Assembly (NCBI GenBank): GCA_029531795.1
Contig: JAPEIS010000006.1
Location: 1,364,001-1,428,000 of the forward strand
Length of the DNA: 64,000 nt
Reading direction: 5' to 3'
Source: Sclerotinia nivalis
Taxonomy: Eukaryota > Ascomycota > Leotiomycetes > Helotiales > Sclerotiniaceae
The notes below the pieces were generated by a model that did not search any database, was not told the DNA's origin, and saw nothing but the letters and a program-made list of their open reading frames with translations. Below are positions 1 to 10,343 of the stretch, piece after piece. The position numbers and the translations under genes are program-made. Within the stretch, counting starts at the first letter, position 1. Each line of letters begins with the position of its first letter.

Positions 1-2586
1 AGCCCAGCATTATCCTAAACTCCTCAAATCTATTACCAGTACCAATCTCATAACCTTATAACCTCATAACCCTATACACATTCAACCCGCAAACACAACA
101 GAGTCAAATCCACAAAATTCGTCCATATCCACATCCAAATTCACAGCCAATACCCCCCTTCAATCCTAATAACCAATTACTATACTCGAGTAATTAGCCC
201 TAGAAAATCACATACCGTAGATATTCCTCCGATAGGAAAATATATATTAGCTAAGGTATTTTAATCAGTACTATATACCGCGAATTTAAAATTCAAAATC
301 CGAAGTCTGACATCTGATATTTGTAGAGTTTATTATCTGAGGATGTATGTGGGAGTTGTTGGAGTAGTGCATGAATAGGGCGTAGGAATAGAGGGTTAGT
401 TTGGATGTTAGTTTGTATGTATTCTTGTTGAAAGTTGAAGTGTTTGGGATGTATGATTAGGTATCTAAAATGAGGTGGATGGTTCAATGGTGAATTTGCA
501 ATTTGAAATTTTGTGTAGATATTTATGATGGGTTGATTATGGTGATGGAGAGAGATCAGGTTTGGAGTTAGTGACGGAGAAAATTACTGACAATAGAGCG
601 ATTCTTGTAAAGGAATTGATGGGATAAATGAGAATGATAAGTAGATTGAGAAGTATGTCATTACTACTGAAAGATATCTGCTGTAGAAAATTTGTATTGA
701 GTTTTGTGAATTATGGATGATGCCTCGGTTTGGTTCAGGGGCGGAGTAATATGTTGTTGGAGATGAAAGCCATGTCGCATCTGCGCTTATTTGTTCAGTG
801 ATATTTGATAGAGCGATAGATTGTAGAAGACTTATATCTTTTATAGTTCTGATGTGGTGGATGGTCTTTGGATCTGATGAGATGAGATGAGATGAGATGA
901 GATGAGATGGGAATAGAACCACGTTAGTAAATGATCCAGAAAAGTCGATATTGAGAATGTACTCTGATGTGATCAGATGAGAATTCATGGGACCTAACCA
1001 ATATACATAAAATATTCACTAAAAAGCATAAAAGTATAATTTGACCTGAGGAAATTCTCTCCATTGTAGAATATTGAACAAGCTAGTGAAAGTATATCAG
1101 AAAGTATCGGCGGGGCTAGGGTGAGATTAAGTTGATTCTTTAGTTGGCTGGATCTGGATGAGACTTGTGCAAGATAAACATAGTAAATGCAATCACCGCA
1201 TATCATAATGATGGTGAATATGGCAAAACATTCTGGTGTTTATGTTAAACTTGTAATAATGAAATTTGATAGTGAGATGATATGGTGATATAACCACTAT
1301 CCAAGTTCAAGACTACAGACATGGAAAGATTCTCTGAGTGTATGTAGATCGGACATGCTGCATTTACACAGATTCCTGGAAGCCATAAGTCTAATTAACA
1401 CCAATTTTCAAAGAGATTTACCGGATAGATGATAGAAGAGCTGTGTCTTTTATGGTTCTGTTGGGACAGATTCATTTAGGTTTCGGATGTGGTGGAATGC
1501 GTTTGTGCCCTATAGAATGGAAATTAAAGAGGTGAAGTGACATGATAACCACAAAATAATTTCCAATCAAGATGTTATATAAGTCTCGCATGTAATGTAA
1601 TGTAAAGGAGACCTCTCTTAGCAACTAAGAGAAGAAGCCGTAATGTGGGACAACTCTAGGGTATCGGATGGACTGCACACTTGGATTTGAGAAATGCAGC
1701 TGATATCCATGAAGCATGGAAATGTAATAGCAAAGGGTTGAGCGGACTAACAACTGCAAGACCCATAGAATAGAAAGGTGTATATCAAGAATGTCAGCGG
1801 TGGAAGTGCTCTAACAGTGATGAGAATGAAGACTGGCTGTGGCCAAAACCAGCTGCACACAATACTCTGACATCACGTATTCCACCTTATCAATGTCATC
1901 CACCTTTGGGCTCGTCAATCATGACAAAAAACGGTTAATACTCCTTCATATTCTAGCAAATGCAAACTGATCTAAGGCATCATCTCTCAGGTCTCCTTTT
2001 ATCTCAACTAGACATTAAAACGATGCCATAAATATTCATAAAAGAACTCTCCCTGTTCCCGGCCCACCAAACGTGCACATCTCCAACAACTTCCCATCAA
2101 AAGCCATTTTTTGACCAGGGCGTGATTGACATAAAAATCCGATGTGCAACAAAAGCAACTTATCAACTAAGTTTGACATAAACAAATCCAAAAACAATGT
2201 GAATTTACATATCCGTTATCTTACACATGATCTCAGAGGCTTGGATGATCCTGCTCGTCACGTAAATAAACCAAAAAGGTTGATGGCCCAGTAAGTAATC
2301 ACAATTACCACCAACGGCATTTACATGTAGGTGCAATTTGTTTATTGGTACCCTGATTGATGAGAAGGTGTTCTGTGCGTGCCCGAAACAGCATCATCCG
2401 ATACACGGGAGAAAGGTGCTAGCCATTGCCCATAGATACGATTTTACGTGAAGGATGGAGACAGGTCAAAGGTGGAATGCTTAATCAAACCGACAAAATT
2501 GGTAAAAGATAACCACGCGCTGTTTTGGCAAGGATATTGAAAAGATTGGCTGTCAATGTGGAGTTGTGACTTATCTTCACTTCATT
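1..2586. other. Intergenic, no supported gene
   Basis: AT-rich sequence with only short open frames on both strands. None shows a recognisable motif, a convincing start or splice-site structure. The minus-strand frame around 584-988 partly arises from translating the GATGA microsatellite at 876-909 (repeated His-Leu-Ile-Ser-Ser). Nothing else was recognised. Confidence 0.5.
876..909 (+). repeat. GATGA pentanucleotide microsatellite
   Basis: Between six and seven uninterrupted copies of GATGA, ending in a GATGG variant. Looser copies of the same word recur elsewhere in the intergenic DNA (for example near 22390), suggesting local slippage rather than a functional element. Confidence 0.9.
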
Positions 2587-3078
2587 TCACCTCCTATGCT
2601 CTACAGGATTATGCTTAATCCTTTGCTGTAGATCTCCATAGCTCCATTGCGTAGTCACGATAGTATGCATATATATAAATACTCTTCGTCGCAAAATAGA
2701 AAGTGTGGGGCAGATATGCATGGGTACAACGCCAAAAGCTGTGATTTCGACCGATCTTACCGCATAGATATCACGCACAGTAGACCAACGGGATATGACA
2801 TAAAAGGAAAAATTGTCTGAGAAAGAAGCTTCTGCACCAGGTACCCACTGTGCCCACTGGAAACTAAAGATAGGCAATTGTGCAGAGGACCAGATATGAT
2901 GCTGCTCCCGAACCAAGACAGATTCCACACTTTTGATTGCACATCCACTTGGAGATTTGCAACAGATGCCTAATTGATGCCCAACAAATACTTCCATACC
3001 AGAACCTTTATGTTCTCGTAAGGCTCCGAGAACGCTGCTTTTTATGATGGAAATTGTAGAGAAGGCCCGTGGCTGCAT
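2587..3078 (-). CDS. Doubtful hypothetical protein
   Basis: An ATG-initiated open frame of 163 codons starting at 3078. No family is recognised. The middle (residues about 27-110) has an ordinary protein-like composition with several Cys and Trp residues. A good donor (GCG|GTAAGA) occurs near 2761, right after the residues DIYA, so if real the gene may be spliced there and the last 55 codons may be intron or UTR. It would be divergent from the Zn2Cys6 factor. It could equally be a chance frame; transcript evidence is needed to decide. Confidence 0.22.
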   Translation of the reverse strand: MQPRAFSTISIIKSSVLGALREHKGSGMEVFVGHQLGICCKSPSGCAIKSVESVLVREQHHIWSSAQLPIFSFQWAQWVPGAEASFSDNFSFYVISRWSTVRDIYAVRSVEITAFGVVPMHICPTLSILRRRVFIYMHTIVTTQWSYGDLQQRIKHNPVEHRR

Positions 3079-3734
3079 CGTGTCGCTATCCAGCGCCGGA
3101 AGAAAGCTATTGCAATTGAGCGGAATGATTGGTGAACCTCAATGATGAAAGGTTATGGATACCATTAGATACCAAGTTTTATGTTAGTGCTCGAAGGAAT
3201 TCGAAGCGTGGGTTTGACGACAACCAAATTTGATGATTAGACCCTTTGGAATGAGTTTGGTCTTGAACAGGCGGGGAAGCACCTGTGGATTTAAGGATGG
3301 AAGGCCATGAAGGGTTGTGTGGTGGAGAGAAACGCATCAAAAGATCTTACTTTGGAGACTTTTCCCATAAAATACGTCTCTCCTCTACCAAAGTCAAGGA
3401 GCGAAGATACTGTATGAGAAACATTGAGAAATCAAAAAGTTCTTCCTATTTCATTTCATCATGTCCATGAAGTTTGAACAAACTTCCGCTGGTCCAAGCT
3501 CGAAACCAGTGTGGGGAAGCGATGACATCGTACCAGCCTCCCTCAAATTTTCACCTCCATTACACATATCGAATATCGAATATCGAACGAAATTCATGGC
3601 TATTACCGAGAGAGTTTCTAGTGATAAACCAAGATCCATTGTCGATAATATTACTATCTTTCACTGTCCAAGAAGTTGACCGCCTCGCATAACTAGCAGC
3701 GGCAAACGAAGGATCACGAAGGTGACGAATCTCA
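3079..3734. promoter_or_regulatory. Upstream region of the Zn2Cys6 gene
   Basis: About 650 bp holding the promoter and leader of the gene starting at 3735. Several small overlapping frames here lack recognisable features. No specific binding site can be named with confidence. Confidence 0.35.
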
Positions 3735-5729
3735 ATGGAGTCTACACAACAACGCCGAATCACAAGACATCGTGAATTGCGGGCTTGCACAGTTTGCAGA
3801 AAACGCAAATTAAAATGTGACCTCAAACTTCCTTGCTCCTCTTGCATTCGAAGAAATGAAGCAGCTGCTTGCGTCTACTCAAGAAAAGGCTTTGAAGGAT
3901 CACAGGCCGAACGAAGTGGAGATCAAAATCGGCTGTCAGCTGCAGCGAGACTTGAACACTTGGAACAATTAGTTCAACAGCCATCACAGCCACAGGAAGC
4001 TCCTGTCATTGTGGAGGATAGTAATGTATTTCAAACTGGAAGAGTTGGTGTATCTCAAGGAGCAGTCCATAACGGCGCAACTCATTGGTCTGCAATGCTT
4101 GATGATATTGAAGAACTACGGACGGTGATTACAGAATATGATAATATTGATGGCGTGAGACCAGAATTCATTGGTACTCATGAGGATTCAATTGATTATT
4201 TATTTAGTGCAAAGGACTCATCATTAACATTCCATCAAATACTATCACAATTGTTACCTCCAAAAATTAAAGTTGATCGTTTAGTCGGAGCTTATTTTAG
4301 GACTAAAACCGTCGTGGCTCCTTTAGTTCATACCGCACAGTTCCGTCAGTACTATCAGTCCTTCTGGGCCAATCCTTACAATGCTTCACCCCTTTGGACC
4401 TCAATGTTGTTCTCAATCCTCGATATAGCTACCCGGGCAGTGTCAACAAAGTCAGTCACAGATGAGGAGGGTTCAATCGAACGATATGATATAGCCGCCG
4501 CACAATGCTTAGTCGCTGGAGATTACCATCGACCTCAACAATTTTCGGTTGAAGCGCTTCTTCTATTAATACATGCAAAATGTCTCGCAGGATTAGATCT
4601 CAGTTCTAGCATAGCTATCCTTCTCGGAACACTCGTTCGTTTAGCAACAGTTATGGGTTACCATCGCGATGCTGATATATCCGGAAGAAGATTCTCCGCC
4701 TTTGAGGGAGAAATGCGTAGGCGCACTTGGTCGATGTTGATGCAGATCGATATGCTTGTTTCATTCCAGCTGGGATTGCCTAGTAATATTCAATTCCCGA
4801 CTTGAGATACAAAGCCACCGACGAATTTGTTGGATTCCGATTTTGATGAAAACACTTTGCAACTACCAGCCGCTAGACCGGTAAATGAACCTACAGAATT
4901 ACTCTTCTTTATCGCAAAACACAAGCTAGTGACCGTCTTTGAAAAGGTCATCCGACACACTCTCTCTGCTATTGACATGTCAAATGAGGAGCTCGAAAAG
5001 CTCGATCAAGAAATTAGAGACACGTTCATGAATCTTCCGGAAGCTTTTCAAGCACGAGACATGGCAGATTCAGTTGTTGATTCTCCATCTCTGATAGTCA
5101 CTCGGCTTTGCGTATATTTCATTTATCACAAATGTCTCTGCGTCCTTCATCGAAAATATGTTACGCGTGGATCACCGAAGAGCCTTCAAGCTTGTTACGG
5201 GTCATCATCGGAACTGGTGCGAAGATTTCTAGATATGTATAAAGAGTTTGAGCCTGGTGGACAATTGGAAACACAGCGCTGGTTTATGGGTAGTGCTACG
5301 TGGCATGACTTTTTGCTTGCATGTGCGACCTTGTGTCTTACTATTTGTTATTCGAGACAGGGTTTGCATGAACTCGATGTGACATCAGTAGTAGATGTGC
5401 CAGTTTGTTTGATGATGTTAAAGGAAGCTAAGAGAGTATGTGAGGAGCAGTCTTCTAGACGCAAAGGCACTGGGAAAGTACAACGGCTTATTGAAGCTAC
5501 TATCCTCAAGTGCGACCTAAGCAACGAAACGCCCACTATGTACTACTCTTTCCAGAATGGCCAAATAGACGTGCCCGGTACAAATTGGCATGCAAATATA
5601 CCTAGTCAGGAAAATACTGAGATCTGGAGCGGCAGTACGCCAAATCTTACCAGCACTAGCGTAGATGATGCCGGCTGGATATTTTTGTACCAATATTTAG
5701 ATTTACCAAATGATGAGATGATGTCATGA
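3735..5729 (+). CDS. Zn2Cys6 fungal transcription factor, interrupted by in-frame TGA
   Basis: A fungal-specific nuclear regulator. Residues about 17-45 form a Zn2Cys6 binuclear cluster: Cys-x2-Cys-x6-Cys-x5-Cys-x2-Cys-x8-Cys, with the usual basic RKRKLK stretch between the second and third Cys. The middle (about 170-360) resembles the fungal-specific transcription factor homology region: GAYFRTKTVVAPLVH, then RRTWSMLMQIDMLVSFQLGLP. Codon 357 (4803-4805) is TGA. The same frame then continues at once with DTKPPTNLLDSDFDEN, which matches the conserved D-x-x-P-P-x-N-L-L-D-x-D-F-D stretch of this family, and stays open to the TAA-type end at 5729. The whole frame would give 664 residues without introns. 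The stop is therefore a nonsense change, a sequencing error, or a readthrough site; no intron of credible size can remove it. Targets are unknown. Confidence 0.88.
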
Positions 5730-6353
5730 TTGATATGCATCGTTTCGAGATGAAAGAGGGATTTCATGGAAGATTTAATGGCTGATATTATATAAATATA
5801 CCTAGTCGAAGTCCTTAGCATAAATGGGCTAGAGTTCAACAGTTACGATGCCTTGCGTCCATCCACGTCCCAAATCTTCCATCTACTCGCCCATCAACCA
5901 TACCTGTCGTCCAAAGTGGACTGATTATTGATTTGGACTGTGAATATGTACTCCCTCTTTCCAATTTAAATTGCATGAATACATTACAATTAAACGAACT
6001 CTCTTCCATCCCATCGACCAACTAATACTAAATCAGGAGCTCGGACATAAATGGATTTAACAATTCGCTTAATTCTGGTATTTTCCCCCTTGCATTACTC
6101 GGCCGAGAAGAAGGGGACCACCCCAGATCTCGGGCGGGAGCATTTTAACACCACTTGGGGAAAAACTGAGGGAGGATATATAACATGGTCTTCAGTATCT
6201 GTATTTTTAATGGACAAAATCTTACATCCCTCACTCTTCCTTCGCCTCAGACATCATAGACTTCGAGCTTTACTGATTTCCAAGACCTATCAAACTACCC
6301 GCCCCTCATTTCATTCGAGCATCCTATATCATCTTTCAAAAGTACATTCAGCC
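5730..6353. promoter_or_regulatory. Intergenic and promoter of the short-chain dehydrogenase
   Basis: About 620 bp between tandem genes. A clear TATATAA box lies at 6177-6183. It sits 170 bp before the chosen dehydrogenase start, which puts a plausible transcription start near 6210-6260. The open frame covering 6051-6353 is in phase with the enzyme but begins upstream of the TATA box, so its first part is probably not transcribed. Confidence 0.5.
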
Positions 6354-7282
6354 ATGTCTCAGTCTCAAAGAGAAGTAATCCTCATCACAGGCGCCAATAC
6401 GGGCCTTGGATTTGAGATTGTAAAATCCCTTTATGCTTCGGATAGAGCATATGATATTATCCTTGGCGGACGTTCCTTGGCTAAAATTGAAGATGCTATC
6501 GAGCGTGCTACGAAGGAGATGAAAGAATTGAATAGCAAGTTATATCCGTTGGTTGTGGATATCGAACACGACGATTCGATCACCAGGGCATTTGAGGAAG
6601 TGAAGGGGAAGTTTGGAAAGTTGGATGTGCTTGTTAATAATGCTGGTATGGAATTTACCCTATGAGCTCATACTCTCCTACCATTTTTTAGCTTCAGGAT
6701 GCTGTACAAGAAGCCAACGAAATAAAAATTTCTAACAATTTACCAGGCACACAACTCGACCAACAACTCACCAGCGGACAAATGTCCGAACGCGAAATGT
6801 GGAATAAATCCTGGGATATAAACGTATCAGGATCTCAAATCATGACATCCACTTTCATGCCCCTCCTCCTCTCAAACTCAGTCCATAACCCTCGTCTCCT
6901 ATTCATCGCATCCGGCACATCCAGCCTAGGTAACACGACCAACATGAATTTACCCCCTAACAAATATTCAGCCAAAGGATGGCCCAAAACGAATTTCGAC
7001 GGCAAGAATTTCAACGTGCCGGCGTATAGAAGTGTGAAGACGGGATTAAATATGATGATGCGGGAATGGTATCGTGCGCTGCATGAAGATGGGGTTAAGG
7101 TGTGGGCGGTGAGTCCGGGGTGGTTGGCGACGGGGTTGGGTGGGATTGGGTCGGGGAGTATGAAGGGGATGGGTGCTCTGGAGCCGTGGGTTGGAGGTGC
7201 TTTTGTTAGGAGTGTGGTGGAGGGGGAAAGGGATGCGGATGTGGGGATGGTGGTTGTGAGGGAGGGGGTCCAGGCGTGGTGA
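6354..7282 (+). CDS. Short-chain dehydrogenase/reductase (SDR), carbonyl-reductase-like
   Basis: NAD(P)-dependent oxidoreductase; two exons, 6354-6645 and 6747-7282, 275 residues. The 101-nt intron has a GTATGG donor, a CTAAC branch site and a CCAG acceptor, and splicing restores the NNAG motif. Classical SDR features are present: the cofactor loop ITGANTGLGFE near the N-terminus, NNAG about residue 95, the catalytic Ser in the IASGTSSLG stretch, and the Tyr-x3-Lys pair in AYRSVKTGLN. Length is normal for a single-domain SDR. The substrate cannot be read from sequence. The ATG at 6354 is chosen because the fold starts just after it and it lies at a normal distance from the TATA box. An in-frame ATG at 6210 would add 48 Arg/His/Ser-rich residues. 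The 3' half of exon 2 is strikingly G-rich on the coding strand. Confidence 0.9.
7132..7156 (+). other. G-quadruplex motif inside the SDR coding strand
   Basis: Five runs of three or four G separated by loops of one to three bases (GGGG-2-GGG-1-GGG-3-GGG-2-GGGG). It encodes the segment around TGLGGIGSGS. More G runs follow to about 7330. It fits the strict four-tract intramolecular G4 definition. Confidence 0.75.
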
Positions 7283-8042
7283 GATGTTAACGGGAGGACG
7301 GATTTGTGGGTGGGGAATGCTTGTCGTGGATATTGGGGGTTTGTGCTGGATTGGAAGTGGTATAGAATGGGAGAAGCTGGTAACTCCGTTGGCAAACTAC
7401 CTGTACTTTCATTTTACCACGCCAATACTCGCTGTCGTCATTCCTTATCCTATTGGCCTCAACCTCTCAATTTCCCTACCCGTATTCATATCTATACTCG
7501 GCATCAAGAACTGAGTGATGAAAGAGAATCATTGAATCCAACTTCACATCCATGCTTTTATTTCACCTATAGCTATCCCGCTGTCGGGCTAAAAACCAAC
7601 TCAGTCTAAAATCCACATGGCCTCCCCATAAAATTATGAAAACGACGAAGTCATGAGCTCATGAATTCATCAGATTCTCTAGAAGTTTCAGTAGTTCGAG
7701 TACAAGTGTATCTTTCTAAGACTATTGTTCCTACGATTACATTGATAATGTTTTTTTTAAACAAAACCAGGGAGCATAGTATTTACTGAAATTCTTCTTT
7801 TAAATTGTGATTTGACCATTGATTTCGAGAATCTAGTGTAAGAATAAGGGATTTCGTTGCCCTAGGAAAGAGAGAAAGCATGTGTGCAACAGAGTTGAAT
7901 CAATGCTGCTGGAATCATGGAGAAATAACTGATCTAGTCTGAACATCTCCTTACTCTACTCTTTTTAACATGCAAGGGAATAAATACCAGGAGTTTTTCT
8001 CACGCGGCAAAGCGATCCACGTACATCAATTCTTCGAGCAAC
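7283..8042. other. Intergenic
   Basis: About 760 bp holding the 3' region of the dehydrogenase and the leader of the next gene. Small frames directly after the dehydrogenase stop look like trailer sequence. Nothing else recognised. Confidence 0.4.
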
Positions 8043-8852
8043 ATGTCAGACCAAAAGGTAACAGTAGCCTCAGCTAAAGAGCTGACTTCGGAAGACAAAG
8101 TAAAACTCATGAAATGGCTCGTACAAACCGACCCAGTTCTCGAATTCGTTTCCGGAATTGTGGCGAAATGCCGCGAAGACAGTGCGTTCCAAAGATTCAT
8201 CCGACTCTCAAAAAAAAAGCAAAAACCCACGACATCGCGCAAATGGGTTGTGAAGTTCTACAAAAGGATATGGAATGAGGGAAATTTGGTTGGGGCGACT
8301 CCGCAGCAGATGGAGTTCAGGCGGATGATCGAGACATGCGAGATTAGGAGGAGGGGTGCGAATATTAGGGATATCGAGATCAAGAATCTGTTGAAACCAA
8401 AAGGGAGGAAACTTTGGGTTCCTAATACGATTGATACTAGCGAGTATGCGGAGGGAAGCGAGATCGATGGAGGCGAAGGAGGAAATGAAGGCGACAGAGT
8501 TGATAGGGACGACAAGGACAATAGAAGTGGTGAGGATAACGGAAATGATGGGACTCAACGAGAAGACATTGGCGAGGAGCAAACAGGAAATAAAGTTGAA
8601 AACAGCGCAGAAGTCGAAAAAGAAAGCCAATCCATCGAAGGGCATAGCCCAAAGACCAAGAAACATAGATGTCGATCAAGTGGTGTGTCAAATGAAAATA
8701 GTGGCGATGAACCAATGGAAAGTGCAGGGTCTGGGATGGATGTGACACCGAAAAAGATATCGAAAGGTGTGAAGGAGAGAACGAGAAAGAAAAGAAGGCG
8801 GAGAGATGAGACGGACTCAGGTGTTATCAACTCTCCACAAAGGAAATCATGA
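8043..8852 (+). CDS. Hypothetical protein with charged, basic C-terminal tail
   Basis: An intronless frame of 269 codons from an ATG at 8043. I do not recognise a family. The N-terminal half (about 1-140) has an ordinary composition and includes the phrase LMKWLVQTDPVLEFV and a run of basic and hydrophobic residues around 58-125. The C-terminal half is low-complexity: first Gly/Asp/Asn/Glu-rich (about 140-200), then strongly basic near the end (KKISKGVKERTRKKRRRR), which looks like a nuclear localisation signal. A diverged fragment encoding a related phrase lies about 1.7 kb downstream, so this belongs to a small local duplication. A nuclear location is inference from the tail only. Confidence 0.6.
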   Translation: MSDQKVTVASAKELTSEDKVKLMKWLVQTDPVLEFVSGIVAKCREDSAFQRFIRLSKKKQKPTTSRKWVVKFYKRIWNEGNLVGATPQQMEFRRMIETCEIRRRGANIRDIEIKNLLKPKGRKLWVPNTIDTSEYAEGSEIDGGEGGNEGDRVDRDDKDNRSGEDNGNDGTQREDIGEEQTGNKVENSAEVEKESQSIEGHSPKTKKHRCRSSGVSNENSGDEPMESAGSGMDVTPKKISKGVKERTRKKRRRRDETDSGVINSPQRKS

Positions 8853-9790
8853 ATCATAGCACATCTTTGGATGACTATAAAATGGAGCGTGGTTATCGAA
8901 TTGTGATGTTGTGATAAGTATATCTTCCTTGTCCAGTTCTGACTTTAACAATTCAAGGTATTGCCGAGCTTTGACTCGTACAATCTACCTCATTATTCAC
9001 ATCCCATTCATATATATACCTACTGACGAGCGATGGGAGAAGAACATCAAATTGATTCGAGGAGATGTCTAGTTGAGGTGTTCTTTTGACTGCTGATTCA
9101 CATTCGCACAACTCCCATCCACAGCATACAGAGAGTGGTCGTAAATATTCATATGATTTAAAAATGTTGAGACGAATTTTTGTATTCGTTTTGGGGGACG
9201 TGCTACTTGAGTTGACTGGCGTAGAGTTCTGGGAGGCGAATATGCTGTATCTCTATTTCCGATACAGTGTCAGACTCACAAGTCTTGTTCTGTAAGGACT
9301 GTGGCATTTACCTGGAATTGCCTAGGAGCTCCTCGCCCTCGAAGCAATTCTCGTCTAGAAACAGAACACGTAACTATCGAAAACAATACCATGTCCCGGG
9401 GCATGTGTTTTTGATGACTTGTAGTGCAAGTCTGGTAAACTACGAGAAGACACAGGATGTGTCTATTGCTGGCCCCGTTTCTTCTTGAAGATTCTACAAA
9501 ATATATGCACACTGGCAGTGTGTTGCCTATCGAGTATGTTCTTTTGGTATGCTTTAGACGTTAGTATTCAAACCCATATGTGAGAATGAGGGCTTTTGTT
9601 GATCATAAAGGAACGAAATTACGTGCTCAAGTTTACTGGAACCATGTAGAAGCTCCGAATTTGGACGCTCTCCTGTTCTGGAATTACTTTAGACCTCAGA
9701 GACAATATATTTAGCAAACCCAACAGATTGCAAACCATACACAAACAAACTATCTCCACGCAGCGTATTTGGACCTCTCAAGTCTGCCAG
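8853..9790. other. Intergenic, no supported gene
   Basis: Several short overlapping frames on both strands (for example 9086-9295 and 9267-9512) have no recognisable motif or splice structure. This may be decayed sequence from the duplication that left the fragment at 9795 onward. Confidence 0.4.
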
Positions 9791-9794
9791 TAAA

Positions 9795-10343
9795 GCACAT
9801 ATCACAACTACGAACGTAGCAACCAAACTCCGACCTGTCGAATGGCTCGTGCAAACCGACCCCATACTCTCATGGGTGGAAAATAATTGAGCTTGTCCAG
9901 GCTGAGGAATCAATTGTAGTCTAGAGAAAGTGCTAGATGAAGTTCTAGCACTAGATGGAGAAGGAAGAGAAAAAGCTTCCGAGACTATCGAACACTGTGT
10001 TCGAGAAATTGATCTGCTTATTGTGGGAAAAGAGTTTGAGATGCCAAATAAATATGCAACTGTTACCACAAGGAAAAGTATAGAGAGATCTGTAAATAGA
10101 CCTGCTTGTACTGATATTGGCTCTTCTAAGATACGGACATCCATTTCTCGTGAAGAGTACCTGCTACTCGTATCAAAATACATGATATTCCAGTATTTCC
10201 CCGGCGCGGAAAGTTGGCGATACAACCCCAATTTCATGCCCTCCATCCTACTCAATCACGGTATCAAGAATCTACGTTCAAATCCTTCAAACACTTACAT
10301 GCAGCACACTTGCGAATCTCATATGTACGAATTGTACCTCTAG
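9795..10343 (+). pseudogene. Possible decayed paralogue of the 8043 gene
   Basis: At about 9840-9862 the DNA matches the 8043 gene (about 8111-8133) in 21 of 22 bases and encodes EWLVQTDPILSWVE, against KWLVQTDPVLEFVS in the intact copy. The frame then meets a stop. Another frame of 137 codons opens at about 9930 without an ATG start; it contains a Glu/Asp-rich stretch and then SREEYLLLVSKYMIFQYFPG. No intron with normal signals joins the pieces. I read this as a broken duplicate, but only the short core similarity is directly visible. Confidence 0.35.

Noticed and set aside
584..988. 134-codon minus-strand frame with repeated HLISS
   Set aside because: The repeats come from translating the GATGA microsatellite, and nothing else in the frame looks protein-like.
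4782..4813. Possible tiny intron removing the TGA in the transcription factor
   Set aside because: The only GT...AG pair around the stop would give an intron of about 32 nt, below the usual fungal minimum, and would delete conserved sequence.
6835..7395. 186-codon minus-strand frame antisense to the dehydrogenase
   Set aside because: The sense strand carries a complete SDR with catalytic motifs; the antisense frame is open because of the G-rich bias.
8208..8857. Minus-strand frames of 87-152 codons antisense to the 8043 gene
   Set aside because: They are shadows of the charged, purine-rich sense coding sequence and look like Phe/Leu/Ser-rich antisense translation.
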